Shown here: piece after piece, positions 35,922 to 45,494 of the stretch
Position numbering within the stretch: position 1 is the stretch's first letter
How the letters are laid out: each line of letters begins with the position of its first letter
NCBI RefSeq assembly: GCF_003999875.1
Contig: NZ_RQVJ01000002.1
Span: 62,001-126,000, forward strand
DNA: 64,000 bases
Direction of reading: 5' to 3'
Origin: Veillonella sp. 3310
GTDB taxonomy: Bacteria; Bacillota; Negativicutes; Veillonellales; Veillonellaceae
Notes under the pieces: generated by a model
What the model was told of the DNA's origin: nothing
Seen by the model: the letters and a program-made list of their open reading frames with translations, nothing else
The model's database searches: none
Position numbers and translations under genes: made by a program

Positions 35922-36857
35922 ATGAGAATACAACAATTACAATATTTAGAAAAAATTGCAGAAAAAGGATCTATTAATGAAGCGGCTAAGGAATTATATT
36001 TATCCCAACCTAGCTTATCCAATGCAGTGAAAGAATTAGAACATGAAATGGGTGTTCAACTACTATTGCGTACTAAATCAGGAGTTACTTTGACTCATGA
36101 TGGTCGAGAATTTATGATTTATGCTCGGCAAGTGCTAGATCAAATTCAATTATTAGAAGAGCGATATAAATCGAATACCAAACGAAAAGAACATTTCTTT
36201 ATTTCCGCTCAGCATTATGCCTTTGTGGTCCATGCATTTGTAGAGCTTATTAAAAGTGTAGATACTGATGAATATCAATTTGGTTTACGTGAAACAGAAA
36301 CGCAAAATATTTTTGAAGATTTAGCTACTTTCAAAAGTGAATTAGGTATTTTGTATTTGAACAACTTCAATCGTCAAGTGATGGAGAAATTATTTAAAGA
36401 GTATAAATTGACATTTTATCCATTATTTGAAGCGGAACCACATGTATTTTTGTGTCGTGAACATCCATTAGCGAAACAAGATAAAATTACACTAGAAGAA
36501 TTAGAAGACTTCCCATACTTAAGTTATGACCAAGGGGAAGATAACTCCTTCTATTTTTCAGAGGAAATCTTAAGTACTTTGGACAGAAAAATGACGATCA
36601 AAGTATCGGACCGTGCCACAATTTTTAACTTAATGGTCGGTTTGAACGGATATACCATCAGTTCTGGTATTTTGAGCCGTGAGTTGAACGATGACAAGAT
36701 TATCGCTATCCCATTGGATGTAGAAGATACGATGACTATGGGGTACTTAATGCCACATATGCTAGAACCAAGTCCGATTGCGAAAAAATATTTGGAACTA
36801 TTGAAAGAACATATTCGCAACTATGGTTTTGAAATAATGGAATGGAAAAAGAAATAA
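35922..36857 (+). CDS. LysR-family transcriptional regulator
   Basis: The 311-residue protein has the N-terminal winged helix typical of LysR proteins (RIQQLQYLEKIAEKGSINEA, then AKELYLSQPSLSNAVKELE and LLLRTKSGVTLTHDG) and a periplasmic-binding-like effector domain from about residue 90. It is monocistronic, between a terminator at 35818 and another at 36886. The target is unknown; neighbours (the DcuC-like operon and the B12-controlled mutase operon) are candidates only. Confidence 0.9.
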   Translation: MRIQQLQYLEKIAEKGSINEAAKELYLSQPSLSNAVKELEHEMGVQLLLRTKSGVTLTHDGREFMIYARQVLDQIQLLEERYKSNTKRKEHFFISAQHYAFVVHAFVELIKSVDTDEYQFGLRETETQNIFEDLATFKSELGILYLNNFNRQVMEKLFKEYKLTFYPLFEAEPHVFLCREHPLAKQDKITLEELEDFPYLSYDQGEDNSFYFSEEILSTLDRKMTIKVSDRATIFNLMVGLNGYTISSGILSRELNDDKIIAIPLDVEDTMTMGYLMPHMLEPSPIAKKYLELLKEHIRNYGFEIMEWKKK

Positions 36858-36885
36858 ATTTTTCTAACAGAATATGAGAAAGTGA

Positions 36886-36923
36886 ACAGAGGTATGCTGC
36901 TGTAGGCGTACCTCTGTTTTTTG
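36886..36923 (+). terminator. Terminator of the lysR gene
   Basis: AACAGAGGTA pairs with TACCTCTGTT (GC pair inside), followed by TTTT. From here to the riboswitch at about 37262 is AT-rich. A TATAAT at 37239-37244 is a possible promoter; no gene is seen. Confidence 0.85.
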
Positions 36924-37261
36924 TGTATACAGCATATGGTGTTGTCTAACTACTTTAGCTAGTCACATTAGTGGGTGATGAGAGGATAGATGTGGTGTAG
37001 GTTCCGTAGGCAGGGTGTAGATGTAAAGATCTATAATAATTATTTTGAGAATAAATATTAATAATATGATGAATAACCTATGGTAATAAAATAACAGTCT
37101 ATTATGAGATAACTGTTAACTATTGTGTTGATGAGCTTGTAAAATGCAATAAAGATATCTTATGATAACTGAAGTTTATGTCAACGTGAAATGTTGTTAT
37201 AGTCTGTAAATGACGTTCTATTCTTTAAGAAAACAGTTTATAATCAAGGTATAACTTTATA

Positions 37262-37522
37262 TTCGCCTTACTGGTGCCGCAAGGCTTAATAGGGAAGCTT
37301 GGTGAAAAGCCAACACGGTCCCGCCGCTGTAAAGGGGAGCGAAACTTCATGTAACGTCACTGGGAAACTGGGAAGGCGAAGCGTAGCGAAGATCCTGAGT
37401 CAGAAGAACTGCCGTAAGAAGCATGTCGTTAGATCCGCGAGAGACGGGTAGAGATGGTTTTGCGCTAAGTGCATACGCTAAATCATAACCTACCGTTTTC
37501 CATCGAAAACGGTTTTTCTTTT
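37262..37522 (+). ncRNA. Cobalamin riboswitch with downstream terminator
   Basis: Aptamer from CGCCTTACTGGTGCCGC to about 37423, closed by CTTAC (37267-37271) pairing with GTAAG (37414-37418). Conserved blocks are present: GGTGCC, GGGAA, GGTGAAAAGCC, a B12-box form GCCGCTGTAAAGGGGAGCG, CACTGGGAA, GGAAGGCG, and GAGTCAGAAGAACTGCC. Next comes ACCGTTTTC/GAAAACGGT with a T-run at 37492-37520, an intrinsic terminator. ACGGGTAG at 37444-37451 could pair with CTACCGT at 37490-37496 as an antiterminator. The controlled genes are mutA, mutB and a meaB. Whether B12 turns the switch on or off cannot be read from sequence. Confidence 0.94.
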
Positions 37523-37740
37523 ATGAATGGTAGTTATATCTTTCAGTAAAAGACTAGGTAGGGTGATGAGTTATAGGGTTGGGTAGGGTATACCCATTTT
37601 CTAATTGTTTATTTTATTTTTATGAGAGCTGCAACGATTACATAAGCTATTAGAATCTCTATGATGAGGCAAATCTCACTAGAAAAGTGGTTTGAGTAAG
37701 GGAACGTATGCCTATGTGGTCAGAGAAAGGAAGCTAGACT

Positions 37741-39915
37741 ATGGGACAAGACAAGCATCATGAACCACAAGTTCACGAAGAACAGTTTGAGCTACCAGAC
37801 GTATCGTTTGATGAGTTTTCTATCCCTACCTACGAGGAGTGGAAAACGACGGTAGAAGGTATCTTGAAAGGGAAAGATTTCCAAAAAAGTATGTATACAA
37901 AAACATACGAAGGAATTACTTTACAACCAATGTATTGGTTGAGCGACCAAGAAGGATTGACTCAAAACTTGACATATCCTGGTCGTGATAGCAATTTACG
38001 GGGAGCGAAAGCTAGTGGATATATCCATACACCTTGGACAATTGCACAACGTTGTGACGGAAAAACAATTGCTGACATGCATGACATGTTACAATTTGAA
38101 TTAGATAAAGGTAGCACAGCTATCAGTTTCACGCTAGATAGTGCTACACGGAAAGGACAAGATGCTACGAAAGCTGAAGCTAAGGATGTGGCTGATGTAG
38201 GGGTATCCTTGTCCACTGTAGAAGAAGTGGAAGCTTTATTAAAAGGCATGGACTTAACTACAAAAGAATTAGATATTCGTACAGGTGCTAGTAGCGTATG
38301 TTGGGCGGCTGCTTTACATGCACTTTGCGAATCCCGAGGGGTGGATGTGAAATCCTTGTCCGGTATGATTGGGGCAGATCCAATTGGTACTTTGGCACAA
38401 GACGGTCATTTACCACGCCCTATGGATGAATATTTTGACGATATGGCACATACCATTGCTTGGGCATCTGCACATGCACCACAATTACGCACAGTGTTGG
38501 TAGACACAGATGTGTACCATAATGGCGGTGGCAATGATGTACAAGAATTAGGCTTTGCTATGTCTACGGCTGTCACATATTTGCGTGAGATGGAACGCCG
38601 TGGTATCGACGTGAATACATTTGCGAAACAAATCCGTTTCCATGTCAGTGTAGGAGCTAATTTCTTCATGGAAATAGCTAAACTACGTGCTATAAAAATG
38701 GTATGGGCTCAAATTATTGAACATTGTGGCGGTGATGAAGCAGCGAAGAAAATAAACTTGTTCGTAAGTACATCTCACTTTACACAAACTGTATTTGATC
38801 CATATGTAAACTTATTACGTGCTGGTTCTCAATCCTTCTCCGCAGTAGTAGGTGGTATGGATGGTATGTTTGTAAGACCTCTTGATGGCTGCATTCGTCC
38901 AAGTGATGAATTCTCTCGCCGTATTGCCCGTAATATTCAAATCATGGAGCAACAAGAGTTCAACTTCATTCAACCAGTTGACCCTGCTGGTGGTAGCTGG
39001 TACTTAGAACCATTAACACAAGAATTGACTGAAAAATCTTGGGCATTGTTCCAAGAATTAGAAGGTAAAGGTGGCATCTTAGAAACATTAGTATCTGGTG
39101 AAACGCAAGAAGCCGTGGATGCTATTTTACAAAGCCGCTTTAAAAACTTGGCAACTCGTAAAGATCGTGCCGTTGGTAGTAACATGTATCCAAATATGAC
39201 GGAAGAATTACTAGAAGTACCAGTGGTAGATTTTGAGGGCTTACGCCAAGCTCGTGTAGCAGCATTAGCTAATGTGGGTACAACTGATGCAGCTGAATTA
39301 GCTCTAAAAAAACTACAAGAATCCGACTTCAGTGAAATTGGTTCTTTGGTAAGTGCTGCGTATACTGCATTAGTAGCGGGCGCTAGCTTTGGACAAGTTT
39401 TTGAAGCCTTAGCAGATGGCAGTGAAGGTATCACTGTGAAAGCAATTCTATCTCATCGTTGGACAGAACAATACGAAGAATTGCGTATGCGCACTGAAAA
39501 CTTCAAAGAAACACATAATGGGGACAATGTTAAAATCTTCTTGGCTAACATGGGTCCAATTCCTCAACATAAAGCGAGAGCCGATTTCGTTACTTCTTTC
39601 ATGCAAGTAGCTGAATTTGATGTGCTTACAAATGATGGATTCCCAACTGTAGACGAAGCGGTAGCAGCTGCCTTAGCATCGAATGCAGATGTGACAATCG
39701 TATGTTCCACTGACGATACATACCCAGAATTGGCACCAGCAGTGACAAAAGCAATCAAAGCTGCTCGCCCAGCTATGAAAGTATTCTTGGCAGGGGCTCC
39801 ATCTGCAGAGTTGAAAGAACTTTGTGATGCAGCAGGCATGGATGATTATATTAGTGTACGCTCCAATTGCTATCAAACATTATTAGCAATGCAACGCGAG
39901 AAAGGAATGATGTAG
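37741..39915 (+). CDS. mutA: Methylmalonyl-CoA mutase small (non-catalytic) subunit
   Basis: Partner of the catalytic MutB in the two-subunit mutase. The 724-residue protein has the mutase barrel (SGYIHTPWTIAQR..., IRFHVSVGANFFMEIAKLRA, VDPAGGSWYLEPLT) and a C-terminal domain shaped like a B12-binding domain. The DxHxxG motif is missing: the matching stretch reads FLANMGPIPQHKARADFV. Hence it should not bind cobalamin, as expected for MutA. GAAAGGAAGC precedes the ATG, 220 bases after the riboswitch terminator. It stops directly before the mutB start. Confidence 0.94.
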   Translation: MGQDKHHEPQVHEEQFELPDVSFDEFSIPTYEEWKTTVEGILKGKDFQKSMYTKTYEGITLQPMYWLSDQEGLTQNLTYPGRDSNLRGAKASGYIHTPWTIAQRCDGKTIADMHDMLQFELDKGSTAISFTLDSATRKGQDATKAEAKDVADVGVSLSTVEEVEALLKGMDLTTKELDIRTGASSVCWAAALHALCESRGVDVKSLSGMIGADPIGTLAQDGHLPRPMDEYFDDMAHTIAWASAHAPQLRTVLVDTDVYHNGGGNDVQELGFAMSTAVTYLREMERRGIDVNTFAKQIRFHVSVGANFFMEIAKLRAIKMVWAQIIEHCGGDEAAKKINLFVSTSHFTQTVFDPYVNLLRAGSQSFSAVVGGMDGMFVRPLDGCIRPSDEFSRRIARNIQIMEQQEFNFIQPVDPAGGSWYLEPLTQELTEKSWALFQELEGKGGILETLVSGETQEAVDAILQSRFKNLATRKDRAVGSNMYPNMTEELLEVPVVDFEGLRQARVAALANVGTTDAAELALKKLQESDFSEIGSLVSAAYTALVAGASFGQVFEALADGSEGITVKAILSHRWTEQYEELRMRTENFKETHNGDNVKIFLANMGPIPQHKARADFVTSFMQVAEFDVLTNDGFPTVDEAVAAALASNADVTIVCSTDDTYPELAPAVTKAIKAARPAMKVFLAGAPSAELKELCDAAGMDDYISVRSNCYQTLLAMQREKGMM

Positions 39916-42099
39916 ATGATTCCGGATTTTAGAAATATTCCTTTTACAGCTGCTAGCCCAAAAGCATCCGATTTAGATGCATGGAAAGAGCAATTACAAG
40001 CTGAAACTGGCAAGTCCTATGATGACAACTTCATTCGTACTATGGAACAAATTGATGTGGGTCCTGTGTATGATGCCTCCATTTATGATCAATGTAACCA
40101 TTTACAATACGTAGCGGGTATTCCTCCGTATCTTCGTGGACCCTATGGTACGATGTATGTACAACGTCCTTGGACAGTACGTCAGTACGCTGGCTTCTCC
40201 ACAGCGGAAGAATCCAATGCCTTTTACCGTCGTAACTTAGCGGCAGGTCAAAAAGGTTTGTCTATCGCCTTTGACTTGGCTACTCACCGTGGTTATGACT
40301 CTGACCACCCTCGTGTAGTCGGTGACGTTGGTAAAGCCGGCGTTGCGGTAGACTCCATTCTAGATATGGAAATCTTGTTCTCTGGTATTCCATTAGATCA
40401 AATGTCTGTATCTATGACAATGAATGGTGCCGTATTACCAGTTATGGCCTTCTATATCTTAGCCGGTGAAGAACAGGGCGTAGATAAATCCGTTATGGCA
40501 GGTACGATCCAAAATGATATTTTGAAAGAATTCATGGTGCGTAATACTTATATTTATCCACCAGCAGCTTCCATGCGTATTATTGGTGATATCTTTGCCT
40601 ATACATCTAAATACATGCCTAAATTCAATAGTATTTCCATTTCTGGTTACCACATGCAAGAAGCAGGTGCTACAGCTGATATCGAATTAGGTTACACATT
40701 GGCTGACGGTTTAGAATACTTGCGTACTGGTGTGGCAGCAGGTCTTACAGTTGACCAATTCGCACCGCGATTATCTTTCTTCTGGGCGATGGGTAAAAAC
40801 TATTTCATGGAAATCGCTAAAATGCGTGCAGGCCGTATGTTATGGGCTAAAATTGTTAAATCCTTTGGCCCAAAAAATGTTAAATCTATGGCATTGCGTA
40901 CGCACTCCCAAACATCTGGTTGGTCTTTAACAGAACAAGATCCATTCAATAACATCACTCGTACATGTATCGAAGCGATGGCAGCAGCCTTGGGTCATAC
41001 TCAATCCTTGCATACGAATGCCCTTGATGAAGCCATTGCTTTACCAACAGACTTCTCCGCTCGTATTGCACGTAATACGCAATTGTATATCCAAGATGAA
41101 ACTAATGTATGTAAAGTTATCGACCCATGGGGCGGTTCTTACTATGTAGAATTCTTGACAAACCAATTGATTCGTAAAGCATGGGCTCACATTCAAGAAG
41201 TTGAAGCTTTGGGTGGTATGTCTAAAGCGATTGATACAGGTCTTCCAAAAATGCGTATCGAAGAAGCGGCAGCTCGTCGCCAAGCACACATTGACTCTGG
41301 CAGTGAAAAAATTGTCGGTGTTAACTACTTGCGCCTTGATAAAGAAGATCCATTAGATATTTTAGAAGTTGATAATACAGCTGTACGTTTGGCACAGATT
41401 GAACGATTAAAAACATTGCGTGCTAATCGCGATAATGATAAAGTACGTAGCTGTTTGGATGCCATTACAAAAGCGATGGAAACAGGAGAAGGAAACTTGC
41501 TTGAATTAGCCGTAGAAGCAGCTCGTGCTCGTGCATCTAAAGGTGAAATCTCCGATGCAGTAGAAAAAGTATGTGGCCGTCATAAAGCGATCATTCGTTC
41601 TATTTCTGGTGTATACAGTAGCGAATTCAGCGATGATGATGTCATCACAGAAGTACGCAGCATGACTGAAAAATTTGAAGAAAAACATGGTCGCCGTCCT
41701 CGTATTTTCGTAGCGAAAATGGGCCAAGATGGTCACGACCGCGGAGCTAAGGTTATTTCTACAGCCTTCGCAGATATGGGCTATGACGTAGATATCGGAC
41801 CTTTATTCCAAACTCCAGAAGAAGCAGCGAAAGATGCCGTAGATAATGACGTACATATCGTAGGTATGAGTTCCTTAGCAGCAGGTCATAAAACATTGAT
41901 GCCTCAATTATGTGAAGAACTTAAAAAATTAGGCCGTGAAGATATTATGGTAGTTATTGGTGGCGTTATCCCAGCTCAAGATTATGATTATCTCTATGAG
42001 CATGGTGCGGCAGCAATCTTTGGGCCTGGTACAATCATTCCAGTATGTGCTAAAAAAGTACTTGAGTTATTAGAAGAACGTCTAGAAGAGGAAGAATAA
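39916..42099 (+). CDS. mutB: Methylmalonyl-CoA mutase large (catalytic) subunit
   Basis: Catalytic, B12-binding subunit. The 727-residue protein has [66 protein letters not shown] and [17 protein letters not shown]. Its C-terminal cobalamin domain carries [11 protein letters not shown] (Asp605, His607, Gly610), then [15 protein letters not shown] and [15 protein letters not shown]. The start directly follows the mutA stop (TAG ATG), with GAAAGGAATG upstream inside mutA. Together with the split mutase at 20835-22907, the organism has two complete mutases. Confidence 0.95.
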   Translation: MIPDFRNIPFTAASPKASDLDAWKEQLQAETGKSYDDNFIRTMEQIDVGPVYDASIYDQCNHLQYVAGIPPYLRGPYGTMYVQRPWTVRQYAGFSTAEESNAFYRRNLAAGQKGLSIAFDLATHRGYDSDHPRVVGDVGKAGVAVDSILDMEILFSGIPLDQMSVSMTMNGAVLPVMAFYILAGEEQGVDKSVMAGTIQNDILKEFMVRNTYIYPPAASMRIIGDIFAYTSKYMPKFNSISISGYHMQEAGATADIELGYTLADGLEYLRTGVAAGLTVDQFAPRLSFFWAMGKNYFMEIAKMRAGRMLWAKIVKSFGPKNVKSMALRTHSQTSGWSLTEQDPFNNITRTCIEAMAAALGHTQSLHTNALDEAIALPTDFSARIARNTQLYIQDETNVCKVIDPWGGSYYVEFLTNQLIRKAWAHIQEVEALGGMSKAIDTGLPKMRIEEAAARRQAHIDSGSEKIVGVNYLRLDKEDPLDILEVDNTAVRLAQIERLKTLRANRDNDKVRSCLDAITKAMETGEGNLLELAVEAARARASKGEISDAVEKVCGRHKAIIRSISGVYSSEFSDDDVITEVRSMTEKFEEKHGRRPRIFVAKMGQDGHDRGAKVISTAFADMGYDVDIGPLFQTPEEAAKDAVDNDVHIVGMSSLAAGHKTLMPQLCEELKKLGREDIMVVIGGVIPAQDYDYLYEHGAAAIFGPGTIIPVCAKKVLELLEERLEEEE

Positions 42100-42132
42100 T
42101 AAGTATTCACAATCTGATATACGTATATAGGT

Positions 42133-42203
42133 AAGACATGACACGTAGTCAGTGCCTCGTGCTACTTTGTAGCTGGCTACTGATTGCGTGTTTGTCATAT
42201 TCG
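42133..42203 (+). other. Intercistronic stem-loop between mutB and meaB copy 2
   Basis: ATGACACG...AGTCAGT pairs with ACTGAT...CGTGTTTGTCAT (a few interruptions), around an inner hairpin GTGCTAC/GTAGC-like. There is no T-run. As at 22917, a hairpin sits just before a meaB gene. Confidence 0.55.
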
Positions 42204-42226
42204 AATCGGTGAAAGGAGGGTGTCTT

Positions 42227-43411
42227 ATGAGTGATGATACCTATAAGCCTTCTTGGGTTCCTGAGGAGAAAGATGATAAATTTGCATGCCGTGTCATGCG
42301 AGGTGTGGACGGTGGCCATGATGGGATGGATGAACATACCCATGCCCCACAAAAGCCAGTAGCTCCTAAGGTAGTAAAACGGAAAAAATTGACCGTTGAT
42401 GACTATGTAGAAGGGGTGCTAGCCGGTAATCGAATGGTTTTATCCCGTGCCATTACCTTAATTGAAAGTAATGCAGCAGCCCATTTTGAAATGGCGCAGC
42501 AGGTAATCCAACGATTATTGCCATATACTGGTAAATCTACCCGTGTAGGGATAACAGGGGTACCGGGTGCTGGTAAATCGACTTTGATTGAAGCACTCGG
42601 TACAAAGCTGTGTCAAAATGGTCATAAGGTGGCTGTTCTTGCAGTAGACCCATCGAGCACAGTGACAGGGGGGTCTATCCTAGGGGATAAAACGCGGATG
42701 GAACAACTTTCACGGGAGCCGAATGCATTCATTCGTCCATCCCCGTCGGGCGGCACTTTGGGCGGTTTGACGCGTAAAAGTAGAGAAACCTTGCTATTAT
42801 GTGAGGCCGCTGGGTATGATACGATTTTAGTAGAAACCGTAGGGGTTGGTCAAAGTGAAACGACGGTACGTTCCATGGTAGACTTCTTCTTGCTGGTGGT
42901 GTTGACTGGTGCCGGTGATGAATTGCAAGGTATGAAAAAAGGCGTTATGGAATTAGCCGATGCCATCGTTGTCAATAAAGCCGATGGGGATAACTTGCAA
43001 CGTGCCAAAGTCACTCGCCAAGAATATGAACGTATTTTATGGTTCATTCGGGATGCCACGGAACAATGGACAACTCATGCGTATACATGCTCTGCTTACA
43101 CAGGGGATGGTATCATGGAATTGTGGCAAGGCGTTATTGAGAAATTTATGGAACAATGTAAAGGCAATGGAGTGCTACAAGCACGTCGTCGTGATCAAAC
43201 CTTATCGTGGGTATACTCCATGGTGGAAGAACATTTGCAAAACTTGTTCTATCGAGCTCCAGAAATTGTAGCCTGTCGAGGCGGTATTGAGGACGCCGTT
43301 GTAGAAGGTCGTTTGACACCGACTTTAGCAGTACAACAGTTCATTACTACTTTCACACAAACAGCCTTGGGAGACCAAGCTAAAAATGTTCCGTTATTTG
43401 AACTGAAATAA
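42227..43411 (+). CDS. meaB: MeaB-type G-protein chaperone (copy 2, extended N-terminus)
   Basis: Second GTPase for mutase protection. The 394-residue protein has GITGVPGAGKSTLIEALG (Walker A), DPSSTVTGGSILGDKTRM, ILVETVGVGQSETTVRSM and VVNKADGDNL. Compared with copy 1 it has about 60 more residues at the N-terminus, including a His- and Asp-rich stretch GGHDGMDEHTHAPQ (about residues 26-40). The start at 42227 is set by AAAGGAGGG. Each mutase cluster has its own MeaB, suggesting dedicated pairs. Followed by a terminator. Confidence 0.92.
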   Translation: MSDDTYKPSWVPEEKDDKFACRVMRGVDGGHDGMDEHTHAPQKPVAPKVVKRKKLTVDDYVEGVLAGNRMVLSRAITLIESNAAAHFEMAQQVIQRLLPYTGKSTRVGITGVPGAGKSTLIEALGTKLCQNGHKVAVLAVDPSSTVTGGSILGDKTRMEQLSREPNAFIRPSPSGGTLGGLTRKSRETLLLCEAAGYDTILVETVGVGQSETTVRSMVDFFLLVVLTGAGDELQGMKKGVMELADAIVVNKADGDNLQRAKVTRQEYERILWFIRDATEQWTTHAYTCSAYTGDGIMELWQGVIEKFMEQCKGNGVLQARRRDQTLSWVYSMVEEHLQNLFYRAPEIVACRGGIEDAVVEGRLTPTLAVQQFITTFTQTALGDQAKNVPLFELK

Positions 43412-43415
43412 CATA

Positions 43416-43445
43416 GAAACAGGAGGGGAAACTCTCCTGTTTTCT
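43416..43445 (+). terminator. Terminator of the mutAB-meaB operon
   Basis: AAACAGGAG pairs with CTCCTGTTT (nine pairs), followed by TCTG. The following 190 bases are AT-rich with nothing recognised. Confidence 0.75.
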
Positions 43446-43637
43446 GCTATTGTGGTCAAAATCCTAGTAGTTTTTTGGGTATATGGATTTTGAAAGATAT
43501 AAAATGAAAAATATATAATAAAAATCTACATGTGTGACAAAAGTAACATAAAAATGACATAAATGTATATTCTAAGTGGATGTGTAAAACTTTACTAGAA
43601 CTTAAAAGAATAGGAAAATAAATGGCGTATTTATTTA

Positions 43638-43666
43638 TTTTCACAAGTCTGAATATTTGTTATAAT
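43638..43666 (+). promoter_or_regulatory. Promoter of the hydrogenase gene
   Basis: TTTTCA, 17 bases, then TATAAT at 43661-43666, with TG one base before it (extended -10). The gene start is 60 bases downstream. Confidence 0.65.
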
Positions 43667-43726
43667 ATGACGGAAAGTTAATGAATACATAACTAGTATT
43701 GTTTACACTATGTGAGGTGCATAATA

Positions 43727-45169
43727 ATGAGTTTCGAAAGTCGATTCCAACATCTTGATCGCCGTGCCCCTATTGCTGAGGATAATGTGGCGATTATTCA
43801 TGATTTAGAAAAATGTAAGAACTGTACTCTATGTCGTAAAGCATGTGCTGACACTATGAGCGTACTTGACTATTATGATTTGGAAGCAACAGGAGATAAT
43901 CCTATTTGTATCCAATGTGGTCAATGTGCGGTAATTTGCCCATTTGGTGCAATGTACGAACGTACAGAATTAGATAAAGTAAAAGAAGCTATTGCAGATC
44001 CAGAGAAAATCGTAGTTATCCAAACAGCGCCAGCCGTTCGTGTGTCTATCGGTGAAGAATTTGGATTTGAGCCTGGTACATACCAAGAAGGCAAAATGGT
44101 AGGTGCTCTTCGTGCGTTAGGTGCTGACTATGTAGTTGATACTAACTTCGGTGCCGACTTAACTATCATGGAAGAAGCAAACGAACTATTAGAACGTAAA
44201 TTACATGGTACAGGTCCATTGCCACAATTTACTAGCTGTTGTCCAGCATGGGTAAAATTCTGTGAAACATTCTTCCCAGAATATGTACCTCATATTTCTT
44301 CAGCTCGTAGCTGTATCGCTATGGAATCTGCTATGGTAAAAACATATTTTGCAAAAAATATGAATATCGATCCTAAGAATATCGTATCCGTATCCGTAGC
44401 TCCTTGTACTGCTAAAAAAGCAGAAATCCGTCGTCCTGAGCAAAATAACGCGTCTCGTTTCACTGGCGAAGACTTGGGTCCAGATACAGATATCTGTATC
44501 ACTACACGTGAATTTGCACAATGGATTCGTGAAGCGGAATTAGATTTTGCTGCAGTAGAAGACTCTGCATACGATAAATTTATCGGTGCTGCTACTGGTG
44601 GTGGGGTTATCTTCGGTAATACTGGTGGTGTTATGGAAGCGGCTATGCGTGCATCCTATAAATTCATCACTGGTGACGAACCATCTCCAGCTCCACTTCT
44701 TAACTTAACAGATGTGCGTGGTATGGACGGTGTGAAAGAAGCTACTGTAGAAATCGGTGGACATACCATCAACGTGGCTGTGTGCCATGGTGGTAAAAAC
44801 ATCCGTGAATTCTTGAACGAATTGAAAGAATCTGGTAAAACATATGATTTCATCGAAATGATGGCATGCCCAGGTGGCTGTATCGGCGGTGGTGGACAAC
44901 CACGTGCAAAATTACCAGTTGCTGATAAAGTAAAAGGTGAGCGTATCGATGGTCTTTATAATTGGGATTCCAACATGAAGCTTCGTTCTTCCTATGAAAA
45001 CCCTGAAATTAAAGATGCTTATGCTAATTTCTTGGAAAAACCATTAGGACATATTGCTCATGAATTATTACATACTACCTATGTAGATCGTAGTGGTGAT
45101 TTGGGAGCTCGTAAAGACGTGACTCCTGAAACATGTCCAACATCTCCAAAATTTAAAAAGCCGGAATAA
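43727..45169 (+). CDS. [FeFe] hydrogenase
   Basis: Makes H2 from reduced ferredoxin, disposing of electrons from pyruvate oxidation. The 480-residue protein has two [4Fe-4S] ferredoxin motifs (Cys30-33-36-40 and Cys61-64-67-71), then the H-cluster domain: TSCCPAWVKFCE (L1), VAPCTAKKAE (L2, with Ala where many enzymes have Met) and MMACPGGCIGGGGQP (L3). About the size of the Megasphaera-type two-cluster enzyme. No twin-arginine signal, so cytoplasmic. GAGGTG sets the ATG at 43727. Maturation genes hydE, hydF and hydG are not in the window. Confidence 0.94.
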   Translation: MSFESRFQHLDRRAPIAEDNVAIIHDLEKCKNCTLCRKACADTMSVLDYYDLEATGDNPICIQCGQCAVICPFGAMYERTELDKVKEAIADPEKIVVIQTAPAVRVSIGEEFGFEPGTYQEGKMVGALRALGADYVVDTNFGADLTIMEEANELLERKLHGTGPLPQFTSCCPAWVKFCETFFPEYVPHISSARSCIAMESAMVKTYFAKNMNIDPKNIVSVSVAPCTAKKAEIRRPEQNNASRFTGEDLGPDTDICITTREFAQWIREAELDFAAVEDSAYDKFIGAATGGGVIFGNTGGVMEAAMRASYKFITGDEPSPAPLLNLTDVRGMDGVKEATVEIGGHTINVAVCHGGKNIREFLNELKESGKTYDFIEMMACPGGCIGGGGQPRAKLPVADKVKGERIDGLYNWDSNMKLRSSYENPEIKDAYANFLEKPLGHIAHELLHTTYVDRSGDLGARKDVTPETCPTSPKFKKPE

Positions 45170-45175
45170 TTTAGT

Positions 45176-45245
45176 TAGTAACTTCAACTCCGGTGAGTCA
45201 GCGAATGTGTAAGTTGGTTTGCTGCTGAACGAAGTTATTATATAG
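45176..45245 (+). ncRNA. Structured segment downstream of hydrogenase
   Basis: GTAACTTC at about 45178 pairs with GAAGTTAT at about 45234, and inside TCAGC pairs with GCTGA, giving a nested stem of about 65 bases. There is no T-run, and a separate terminator follows 30 bases later. I do not recognise it; it may be the 3' untranslated region of the hydrogenase mRNA or a small RNA. Confidence 0.4.
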
Positions 45246-45275
45246 TCATCTAAGCATGACAACATACTGCAAGAC

Positions 45276-45316
45276 GAAAAGACTCTCTGGGGCTATTCCC
45301 TCGAGAGTCTTTTCTA
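45276..45316 (+). terminator. Terminator downstream of the hydrogenase gene
   Basis: GAAAAGACTCTC at 45276-45287 pairs exactly with GAGAGTCTTTTC at 45303-45314 (12 pairs). Confidence 0.85.
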
Positions 45317-45319
45317 TTC

Positions 45320-45430
45320 TATTCCATCTTGGGGCGGTCGGTTATTTTGATTTGGGCAAAGGGAAGAGGGGAATACTTATGCTGGCTTCATTTGTAGCCT
45401 GTGGTGGATTTTTTTGCAAATGGAAGATCG
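45320..45430 (+). pseudogene. Possible remnant of a TM2-domain protein
   Basis: A 65-codon open frame (45256-45453) crosses a terminator and a repeat element, so it is unlikely to be a gene as such. Its middle reads FHLGAVGYFDLGKGKRGILM and then LASFVACGGFFCKW. This resembles the TM2 domain pattern (LGG-G-HRFYLGK---GILML then a glycine-rich second helix), with the HR pair lost. It may be a decayed fragment. Weak, pattern-level evidence only. Confidence 0.3.
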
Positions 45431-45494
45431 CGGCACATTCCTCCACAAACTGATCCTACGGTAGGTTTGCTCCGGAACATGCCGCGCTCTTCTT
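45428..45494 (+). repeat. Repeated hairpin element, copy 2
   Basis: GCGGCA pairs with TGCCGC, TTCC with GGAA and CAAAC with GTTTG. It shares TCCACAAACTGAT, TAGGTTTG and CATGCCGCGCT with copy 1 at 3443-3509, but here the tail is CTCTTCTT rather than a T-run. The copy does not directly end a gene. From 45495 to 45660 no feature could be supported apart from GC-rich patches. Confidence 0.75.

Noticed and set aside
37741-39915. MutA as a broken MutB (missing DxHxxG)
   Set aside because: Lack of the cobalamin motif is normal for the small subunit of two-subunit mutases; the frame is intact and directly coupled to mutB.
45256-45453. Intact 65-residue gene after the hydrogenase
   Set aside because: The frame contains a 12-pair terminator and ends inside a repeated hairpin element, so it is more likely a remnant or chance frame.
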